From Oscillospiraceae bacterium (GTDB taxonomy: Bacteria > Bacillota_A > Clostridia > Oscillospirales > Oscillospiraceae): a DNA stretch of 8,782 bases. Shown piece after piece: positions 1 to 4,272 of this stretch. The notes under the pieces are model-generated. The model ran no database searches. It saw nothing but the letters and a program-made list of their open reading frames with translations, and had not been told where the DNA came from. The DNA lies in assembly GCA_021771675.1 (NCBI GenBank), contig JAETOP010000133.1, positions 1-8,782 of the forward strand, in the 5' to 3' direction. How positions within the stretch are numbered: position 1 is the first letter of the stretch; every line of letters begins with the position of its first letter. Made by a program: the position numbers and the translations under genes.

Positions 1-22
1 GGTTCAGGCAAATTCGTATCAT

Positions 23-126
23 TTCCCATTCACCGGAACACTCAAAATACATTACTTGGCGGGAGGCTAATAGCCTCCCCTACAGTGAAAAGGGCCGTGC
101 GGCAAATCGCCAAATTTCAATTTGCC
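23..126. repeat. Dispersed hairpin repeat, copy 1 (upstream of miaA)
   Basis: This copy shares with positions 4131-4212 the blocks CATTCACCGGA, CTCAAAA, a perfect hairpin with its CCCTAC tail, and GCAAATCGCCAAAT. The hairpin is GGGAGGCT (61-68), loop AAT, AGCCTCCC (72-79). A second small inverted repeat, GGCAAAT (101-107) with ATTTGCC (120-126), lies at the right end of this copy only. It has no coding potential. The repetition and pairing are read directly from the sequence. That it is a genome-wide intergenic element of REP/MITE type is inference, because only two copies are visible. It is not an intrinsic terminator, since no T-tract follows the stem. Confidence 0.8.
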
Positions 127-146
127 AGGCTCCGCCCATGAACATA

Positions 147-202
147 ATTCCTCATTCCTAACTCCTAATTCCTAACTATCTTGTATCCATATCTTCTATC
201 TT
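147..202. repeat. Degenerate heptanucleotide tandem array A
   Basis: Eight consecutive 7-nt units fill this stretch without phase breaks: ATTCCTC, ATTCCTA, ACTCCTA, ATTCCTA, ACTATCT, TGTATCC, ATATCTT, CTATCTT. The first four are of an ATTCCTA type and the last four of a TATCTT type. The array ends 14 nt before the miaA ATG. Related arrays occur at 1465-1538, 4039-4087 and 4214-4255. It resembles in style the short tandemly repeated heptamers (STRR) of cyanobacteria, but that is an analogy and not an identification. Confidence 0.75.
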
Positions 203-216
203 CCTGGGGGTGCCCT

Positions 217-1140
217 ATGAACAACATCATCTGCATCGCCGGGCCCACCGCCTCTGGGAAAACCGCCCTGGCGGTGGAGCTGGCCAAAGAACTGGAGGGC
301 GAGGTGGTGTCCTGCGACTCCATGCAGGTCTACCGCCGCATGGACATCGGCACCGCCAAGCCCACCATGGAGGAACGGCAGGGCATCCCCCACCACATGC
401 TGGACGTGGCGGAGCCGGAGGAGGACTTCTCCGTCAGCCGCTACTGCGCCCAGGCCGCCCCCATTGTGGAGGACATTGTCGCCCGGGGGAAGACCGCCAT
501 CATCGCCGGGGGCACCGGGCTGTATATGGACGCCCTGATTCGGGGCAACGATTTCGCCCCCTTCCCCGCCACGGGGGTGCGGGAGGCGCTGGAAGCGGAA
601 GCGGCCTTCCAGGGCATCCAGACCCTTTTTGACCGCTTGGCCGCCGTTGACCCAGAGGCCGCCGCCCGGCTCCACCTGTCCGACAAAAAGCGGATCATCC
701 GGGCGTTGGAGGTCTACCTGGAAACCGGGGAGACCATCACGGAGCACAACCGGAAAACCCAACTTCTGCCCCCCAGATTTTCTCCCCTCTGGCTGGGGCT
801 GGACTTCGAAGACCGGGGGGCGCTGTATGAGCGGATCGACCGCCGGGTGGGGCTGATGCTGGAAGCGGGGCTGATCGGCGAGATTCAGGGGCTGCTTTCC
901 GGCGGCATCCCCCCCAAATGCACCGCCATGCAGGCCATCGGCTACAAGGAATTTGTGGCCGCCCTGAATGGGGAGTGCACCCTGGAGGAGGCGGCGGATC
1001 AGGTGCGCCAGTCCTCCCGCCGCTACGCCAAGCGGCAGCTGACCTGGTTCCGCCGGAACAAAAGCATCCACTGGCTGGCCTGCGGGCAGGGGGAAATTCT
1101 CTGCCAGGCCCGACGGATTTTGCAGGAAAACGACAGTTAG
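217..1140 (+). CDS. miaA: tRNA dimethylallyltransferase MiaA
   Basis: MiaA transfers a dimethylallyl group from DMAPP to N6 of A37 in tRNAs that read codons starting with U, the first step towards ms2i6A. The protein has 307 residues, close to the usual 300-316. Visible family motifs are the P-loop GPTASGKT (residues 9-16), DSMQVY (34-39), IGTAKP (44-49), IPHHMLD (57-63), GGTGLYMDAL (98-107), KKRIIRALEVY (157-167), AIGYKEF (240-246) and YAKRQLTWFRRN (270-281). The ATG at 217 was chosen because it puts the P-loop at the normal distance from the N-terminus and follows a G-rich stretch (GGGGGTG, 206-212) that can act as a short-spaced Shine-Dalgarno. A TTG at 181 would add 12 residues, but it lies inside the heptanucleotide array and is unlikely. 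hfq starts 44 nt downstream, the miaA-hfq order known from many bacteria. The identification is secure. Confidence 0.97.
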   Translation: MNNIICIAGPTASGKTALAVELAKELEGEVVSCDSMQVYRRMDIGTAKPTMEERQGIPHHMLDVAEPEEDFSVSRYCAQAAPIVEDIVARGKTAIIAGGTGLYMDALIRGNDFAPFPATGVREALEAEAAFQGIQTLFDRLAAVDPEAAARLHLSDKKRIIRALEVYLETGETITEHNRKTQLLPPRFSPLWLGLDFEDRGALYERIDRRVGLMLEAGLIGEIQGLLSGGIPPKCTAMQAIGYKEFVAALNGECTLEEAADQVRQSSRRYAKRQLTWFRRNKSIHWLACGQGEILCQARRILQENDS

Positions 1141-1148
1141 AATATGAT
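1120..1148 (+). promoter_or_regulatory. Possible hfq promoter (weak)
   Basis: TTGCAG (1120-1125) and TATGAT (1143-1148) are separated by 17 nt, overlapping the miaA stop codon. The -10 hexamer matches the sigma-A consensus at 5 of 6 positions, but the -35 at only 3 of 6. It would give hfq a leader of about 30 nt and allow expression apart from miaA. Co-transcription with miaA is equally possible. Confidence 0.3.
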
Positions 1149-1184
1149 AGCATGTGCATACCCTTGAAGAAAGAAGGTATACAT

Positions 1185-1412
1185 ATGACAGAACAAGTGA
1201 ATTTACAGGATGCCATTTTGAAGGAGGTCCGCCGGGATAAGGTCCCGGTAACTCTTTTCCTGATGAACGGCTTCCAGCTCCGGGGGACCATCACAGGCTA
1301 CGACAGCTTTGTGGTGGTACTGGTGACGGATGGGCGGCAGCAGATGATCTACAAGCACGCCATCTCCACCCTGGCCCCCATTCGGCCCCTCAAGGCCGCT
1401 GCTGCCACGTAA
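1185..1412 (+). CDS. hfq: RNA chaperone Hfq
   Basis: This is a 75-residue Sm-like protein of the type that forms hexameric rings and helps small RNAs meet their mRNA targets. The Sm1 region is visible around QDAILKEVRRDKVPVTLFL (residues 8-26), followed by NGFQLRG (28-34), which closely matches the NGFQLRG of Bacillus Hfq. The Sm2 signature YKHAIST is at 56-62. In the family, the Sm1 QDxxL glutamine and the Sm2 Y-K-H segment line the proximal RNA-binding face. The C-terminus is short and alanine-rich (KAAAAT), like the brief tails of Gram-positive Hfq. The ATG at 1185 follows AAGAAGG (1171-1177) at a good distance and gives the usual N-terminus. miaA lies 44 nt upstream and a strong intrinsic terminator starts 8 nt after the stop. 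The identification is secure, but the regulatory targets cannot be read from here. Confidence 0.97.
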   Translation: MTEQVNLQDAILKEVRRDKVPVTLFLMNGFQLRGTITGYDSFVVVLVTDGRQQMIYKHAISTLAPIRPLKAAAAT

Positions 1413-1419
1413 CTCCACC

Positions 1420-1449
1420 AAAAAGCGGCGGTTCACCCGCCGCTTTTTT
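1420..1449 (+). terminator. Intrinsic terminator after hfq
   Basis: AAAAAGCGGCGG (1420-1431) pairs perfectly with CCGCCGCTTTTT across the loop TTCAC (1432-1436), ending in a T6 run (1444-1449). The stem begins 8 nt after the hfq stop. It should close the miaA-hfq transcript and, with its A-tract on the left arm, could also work on the other strand. Confidence 0.93.
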
Positions 1450-1464
1450 GCACCCCCCAGGGGA

Positions 1465-1538
1465 GATATACGATATGAGATATAAGATATAGCGCCTGTT
1501 CCTTATCTTGTATCTTATATCGCCTATCTCATATCTGT
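1465..1538. repeat. Heptanucleotide array B, two inverted halves
   Basis: The left half has four in-phase heptamers, GATATAC, GATATGA, GATATAA, GATATAG (1465-1492). After a short GC-rich centre, the right half has five, TATCTTG, TATCTTA, TATCGCC, TATCTCA, TATCTGT (1504-1538). The halves are reverse complements in character: GATATGAGATA (1472-1482) matches TATCTCATATC (1525-1535), and TATAAGATA (1481-1489) matches TATCTTATA (1511-1519). As RNA it could fold into a long AU-rich hairpin. It lies between the hfq terminator and the yggS ribosome binding site. Confidence 0.75.
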
Positions 1539-1573
1539 CCTTCACGCTAAAATAAAACAGAGAGGTAATCTAT

Positions 1574-2266
1574 ATGTCCATTGCAGAAAATGTGGCCCGG
1601 ATTCGCCGGGAGATGGCCCGGGCCGCTCTGGCCGCCGGGCGGAACCCGGAGCAGATTCAGCTCTGCGCCGCCACCAAGATGAACGATGCCGATGCTGTCC
1701 GCCAGGCCATTGCCGCCGGGGTAGACTGCTGCGGGGAGAACCGGGTTCAGGAGCTCACCGCCAAGCTCCGGGAGGATGCCTACCGGGGCGCTCCCGTCCA
1801 TTTCATCGGCCACCTGCAGACCAACAAGGTGCGCCAGGTGGTGGGAAAGGTGGATCTGATCCAGAGCGTAGACAGCGAGCACCTGCTCCGGGCCATCGAT
1901 CTGGAGGCCGGAAAACAGCATATCCTCCAAAACATATTGCTGGAAGTCAATATTGGCCAGGAGGCCAGCAAATCCGGCTTCCAGGAAAGGGACATTCTTC
2001 CTCTCCTGGAAAAAATTGGCGAATTTCCGAACATATGTGTCAAAGGGCTTATGGCAATCCCCCCAATTTCCCAAAATGTGGGGGATAATGTAAAATTTTT
2101 TCAAAAAATGTCCGAATTATGTGTTGACATACGGCGGAAAAAATACGATAATGTCACAGTGGACTGTTTATCCATGGGCATGTCCGGCGATTTCGCAGAT
2201 GCGATTTTGTGGGGCAGCACCATGATTCGTGTCGGCACTGCCATTTTCGGTGCCCGAACCTATTAA
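1574..2266 (+). CDS. yggS: PLP-binding homeostasis protein, YggS/PLPBP family
   Basis: This is a 230-residue member of the YggS/YlmE/PROSC family, single-domain TIM-barrel proteins that carry pyridoxal 5'-phosphate and keep vitamin B6 and amino/keto acid pools balanced, with no confirmed catalytic activity. Visible signatures are the PLP-lysine segment AATK (K35), CGENRVQEL (53-61), HFIGHLQTNK (76-85), SVDS (98-101), LLEVNIGQEASKSGF (122-136), GLMAIPP (158-164), MGMSGDF (201-207) and the C-terminal WGSTMIRVGTAIFG. The ATG at 1574 follows AGAGGT at about 8 nt. In many Firmicutes this gene (ylmE) precedes sepF, as here, with a 49-nt gap. An oddity is that from about position 1980 to the end third positions become AT-rich, unlike the GC-rich first two thirds, and a strong promoter-like sequence sits there (2124-2152). 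The identification is secure. Confidence 0.95.
   Translation: MSIAENVARIRREMARAALAAGRNPEQIQLCAATKMNDADAVRQAIAAGVDCCGENRVQELTAKLREDAYRGAPVHFIGHLQTNKVRQVVGKVDLIQSVDSEHLLRAIDLEAGKQHILQNILLEVNIGQEASKSGFQERDILPLLEKIGEFPNICVKGLMAIPPISQNVGDNVKFFQKMSELCVDIRRKKYDNVTVDCLSMGMSGDFADAILWGSTMIRVGTAIFGARTY
2124..2152 (+). promoter_or_regulatory. Predicted sigma-A promoter inside yggS, facing sepF
   Basis: TTGACA (2124-2129, 6 of 6 to consensus) and GATAAT (2147-2152, 5 of 6) are separated by exactly 17 nt, in an AT-rich part of the yggS coding region. Transcription would begin near 2159, leaving a leader of about 155 nt before the sepF ATG. This would let sepF-divIVA be expressed independently of yggS. It is a sequence prediction only. 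Confidence 0.6.
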
Positions 2267-2315
2267 GCCATGCGACATCAACCGTGATGTGAACATACAG
2301 GAGGAGAAAAAGAAA

Positions 2316-2900
2316 ATGAGTTTTTGGGATAACGTAAAGAAATTTACCCAGCCCTATGCCGACGATGATTACGATGACTACGATGAGGACGAGGACGAAG
2401 CCGCCGACCAGTACGACGAGCCCGAAGAGCGTCCCGCCCGTCGTTCTTCCCCCCGCGCCAGAGTGCCCGCCCCCGCTCCCGCTCCCGACCCTGCTCCTGC
2501 GGAGGAACCCCAGGAGGAGGATGATTTCGGATTTGGTTCCGCTCCCCTGATTGGCTCCAACGGTCTGTCCGGCAGCGGCTTTAACGGCCAGGTATTGAAC
2601 ATGAACAATTCCAGTTCCGTTTCCAATAAGCAGGAAGTGGTTCTGTTTCGTCCCAACAGCTTCAACGATACCTCCAAGGCCGCCGATGATCTGCGCAGCC
2701 GCAAGGCTGTGATTGTGAACATGGAGAATGTGGACAAGGCCATGGCCCGCCGGGTGGTGGACTTTCTGTCCGGCTGCGTTTACGCCCTGGACGGCGACGT
2801 GAAGAAGATTGCTCAGTCCGCCTATCTGTTCTGCCCCCACAACATGGACATCGTGGGGGATCTGGAAACCCTCCAGGCCGAAGTGGAGAGCTACATCTGA
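2316..2900 (+). CDS. sepF: Cell division protein SepF
   Basis: SepF is a membrane-associated partner of FtsZ that polymerises into rings, tethers the Z-ring and takes part in septum assembly. The 194-residue protein begins with MSFWDNVKKF, the short amphipathic membrane-binding helix expected at the SepF N-terminus. A strongly acidic segment follows (residues 16-38, almost all D, E and Y), then an Arg-containing and Pro/Ala-rich linker (39-66), a Gly/Ser/Asn-rich stretch (71-104), and the conserved SepF core (about 105-180: EVVLFRPNSFND, KAVIVNMENVD, RRVVDFLSGCVYALDGDVKKIAQSAYLF across the region). The linker is long compared with Bacillus SepF (about 150 residues in total). The ATG at 2316 follows AGGAGGAG (2299-2306), a strong site. 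divIVA follows after 34 nt. An internal promoter in yggS may drive both. Confidence 0.95.
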   Translation: MSFWDNVKKFTQPYADDDYDDYDEDEDEAADQYDEPEERPARRSSPRARVPAPAPAPDPAPAEEPQEEDDFGFGSAPLIGSNGLSGSGFNGQVLNMNNSSSVSNKQEVVLFRPNSFNDTSKAADDLRSRKAVIVNMENVDKAMARRVVDFLSGCVYALDGDVKKIAQSAYLFCPHNMDIVGDLETLQAEVESYI

Positions 2901-2934
2901 GCTTTATAGATAACTCTGAAAGGAGAAAGAACAT

Positions 2935-3726
2935 ATGATTACCCCGCAGCAAATTGATCAAATTTCCTTCAGCCAGGCCCGCCATGGCTATGATATGGAG
3001 CAGGTGGATAAGATTCTGGAGCCCTTGACCGAGGATTATGTCACACTGTACAAGGAGAATGCTCTGCTGAAAAGCAAGATGCGGGTTCTCGTGGGCAAGC
3101 TGGAAGAGTACCGCAAAGGCGAAACGGGCTCCAAGGACGCCGTGGAGAGCGCCAAGCGCACCGCCGAAAAGATGATTCAGGAGACCCAGGCCAAGTGTGA
3201 GCAGATGCTGCGCCAGGCCAAGGAAACCGCCGCTGCCGCCGCTCCTGCTCCCAAGGCCGCTCCCAGTGCCGATGCCTTTGTGGCCGTGGAAAAGGCCCGA
3301 GTGGCCGAGGCCCGGAAGACTGCCACCGCCCGGATCACCGAGATTCAGACCCAGATGCAGCAGTGCATCCAGGCTCTGGATCGGATCAAGACCGCCAATG
3401 TCACTCCCTCTTTCAAGGCGGCCACAGCCCCCAAGGCTCCTGCGGCCGCCCCCGCTCCGGCAGCGCCCAAGGCGCCCAGCATTTCCGAGGCGCCCATCAT
3501 TTCCGAGGCGCCCAAGGCTCCCGTGGAGAAGGCTGCTCCCCTGGATGTCTACGACAGCGATGCCGTTGTGGGTGAAATTTCCCAGAGTCTGGAGGCCATG
3601 GTGGGCACCACCACCGACATCGCCCCCAAGGCTGCTCCTCAGCACCCCACCCAGGATACCACCACCAGCCGTTTTTCCAACCTGAACCTGCAATTTGGCC
3701 GGAACTACGACCCCACCCAGAAGTAA
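2935..3726 (+). CDS. divIVA: DivIVA-family cell division/polarity protein
   Basis: DivIVA proteins sense negatively curved membrane at poles and septa and recruit partners there. The 263-residue product starts with a degenerate DivIVA membrane-binding domain: ITPQQIDQISFSQARHGYDMEQVDKIL (residues 2-28), matching the family pattern F-x4-RGY-x3-EVDxFL loosely, then a heptad-rich coiled coil (about 32-97). An Ala/Pro segment (98-114) breaks the helix, a second helical stretch follows (115-153), and a long Ala/Pro-rich tail (157-203) includes a short tandem repeat encoding SISEAP and IISEAP. The extreme C-terminus (SRFSNLNLQFGRNYD, 245-259) is non-repetitive and may be a docking peptide, which is inference. 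The ATG at 2935 follows AAGGAGA (2920-2926). It lies 34 nt after sepF, as expected for this cluster, but ylmG and ylmH, often found between sepF and divIVA, are absent. Confidence 0.88.
   Translation: MITPQQIDQISFSQARHGYDMEQVDKILEPLTEDYVTLYKENALLKSKMRVLVGKLEEYRKGETGSKDAVESAKRTAEKMIQETQAKCEQMLRQAKETAAAAAPAPKAAPSADAFVAVEKARVAEARKTATARITEIQTQMQQCIQALDRIKTANVTPSFKAATAPKAPAAAPAPAAPKAPSISEAPIISEAPKAPVEKAAPLDVYDSDAVVGEISQSLEAMVGTTTDIAPKAAPQHPTQDTTTSRFSNLNLQFGRNYDPTQK
3472..3507 (+). repeat. 18-bp tandem duplication within divIVA
   Basis: Two adjacent 18-nt units (3472-3489 and 3490-3507) read GCGCCC-NNC-ATTTCCGAG and differ at one position (GCGCCCAGC versus GCGCCCATC). A third partial unit, GCGCCC, starts at 3508. 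They encode APSISE and APIISE. The duplication is in frame and lies in the low-complexity Ala/Pro tail, so it probably only changes linker length. Confidence 0.85.
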
Positions 3727-3774
3727 GCAAGCTCCGATTTTATCGGGGAACGCAAATCATATTCCCATCGCCAT

Positions 3775-4025
3775 TACGAGGACACGAACTGTGGCCTGTG
3801 GCCTACAGAGAGCTGCCGGAAGGTGCAAGGCAGCAGGCTGCTCCAACCGTTTATCACCTCCATGCTGCGCAAAGAACCTCCCGTCTTGGGACAAGTAGAC
3901 TGCGCCGGGTCGTGCGCCCGTTACAGCGCCATCGAGTGTCGGCATCTCGCCGGAACAAGAGTGGTACCGCAGAGGTCATTCATCGCCTTTGTCTCTTATC
4001 TGTAAGGGACAGAGGCGATGTTTTT
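3775..4025 (+). promoter_or_regulatory. T-box riboswitch (isoleucine), ileS leader
   Basis: This leader senses uncharged tRNA-Ile and controls ileS by antitermination. In Stem I, GAGG (3778-3781) can pair with CCTC (3857-3860), placing ATC (3853-3855, followed by A) in the specifier position, an Ile codon. Upstream of it are the AGAGAGC conserved element (3807-3813) and a terminal stem GCTGCC (3812-3817)/GGCAGC (3829-3834). The T-box sequence is AAGAGTGGTACCGC (3957-3970). Its bulge TGGT (3962-3965) is complementary to ACCA, the 3' end of a tRNA with discriminator A, as in tRNA-Ile. The antiterminator pairs AAGAG (3957-3961) with CTCTT (3993-3997) and GCAGAGG (3969-3975) with CCTTTGT (3986-3992), and is mutually exclusive with the terminator at 3981-4025. 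The 5' end is approximate and I see no convincing promoter, so readthrough from divIVA is possible. Confidence 0.93.
3981..4025 (+). terminator. T-box regulatory terminator
   Basis: CATCGCCT (3981-3988) pairs with AGGCGATG (4013-4020). The stem continues with a T-G wobble, TGTC (3990-3993) with GACA (4008-4011), another wobble, and CTTA (3995-3998) with TAAG (4003-4006) around the loop TCTG. T5 follows at 4021-4025. The 18-pair stem shares its left arm with the antiterminator, so only one of the two can form. It also serves as the only visible terminator after divIVA. Confidence 0.93.
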
Positions 4026-4038
4026 GCCAGCGGGCCTG

Positions 4039-4087
4039 CATATGAGATTTAAGATAATTTAGGAATTAGGAATGAGGAATTAAGGAT
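4039..4087. repeat. Heptanucleotide array C (reverse orientation)
   Basis: Exactly seven in-phase heptamers are present: CATATGA, GATTTAA, GATAATT, TAGGAAT, TAGGAAT, GAGGAAT, TAAGGAT. Read on the other strand they are of the same ATTCCTA and TTATC types as the array upstream of miaA, in the same order (ATTCCTC-like units first, TATCTT-like units last). The array starts 14 nt after the T-box terminator, so it belongs to the antiterminated ileS transcript. Confidence 0.75.
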
Positions 4088-4130
4088 GCGCCTATCGGCT
4101 TTACTCAGCAGCTCGTTGAATGGTGCCAGG

Positions 4131-4212
4131 TTCCATTCACCGGAGCGCTCAAAACCCATACAAAAGCGGGAGGCTAATAGCCTCCCCTACGGTGTGCAGC
4201 AAATCGCCAAAT
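4131..4212. repeat. Dispersed hairpin repeat, copy 2 (inside ileS leader)
   Basis: This second copy of the element at 23-126 carries the same CATTCACCGGA, CTCAAAA, hairpin and GCAAATCGCCAAAT blocks in the same order and orientation. The GGGAGGCT-AAT-AGCCTCCC hairpin (4168-4186) is identical to copy 1, while the intervening bases differ. It lies between the T-box terminator and the ileS start and is flanked by inverted heptanucleotide arrays. About 40 nt to its left (4088-4130) I see no recognisable feature. Confidence 0.8.
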
Positions 4213-4213
4213 A

Positions 4214-4255
4214 ACATTCCTAATTCCTAATTCCCTCATTCAATGAACTATCTTT
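4214..4255. repeat. Heptanucleotide array D (forward orientation)
   Basis: Six heptamers follow one another: ACATTCC, TAATTCC, TAATTCC, CTCATTC, AATGAAC, TATCTTT. The first three are clear repeats and the rest are degenerate. AACTATCTT at its end also occurs at the junction of the two unit types in array A. It abuts the ileS ribosome binding site. Confidence 0.6.
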
Positions 4256-4272
4256 CAGAAAGGAACGTTTCT

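Noticed and set aside
196..1071. Minus-strand 291-codon frame opposite miaA
   Set aside because: It is a composition shadow of the GC-rich miaA gene, with no recognisable protein features.
1465..1538. CRISPR-like or satellite array
   Set aside because: The units are only 7 nt, with no spacers of regular length and no cas genes. It is better described as a degenerate heptamer array.
2662..3693. Minus-strand 343-codon frame opposite sepF and divIVA
   Set aside because: It is the complement of the Ala/Pro-rich coding region, giving low-complexity Gly/Leu text with no motifs and no start signals.
3734..3746. Hairpin CCGAT-TTT-ATCGG just after divIVA as a terminator
   Set aside because: The stem is short and no T-run follows, so intrinsic termination is unlikely. 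The T-box terminator is the first convincing one.
3695..4052. Short plus-strand frames in the divIVA-ileS gap
   Set aside because: They overlap the T-box leader, whose RNA structure explains this sequence, and show no ribosome binding site or protein features.
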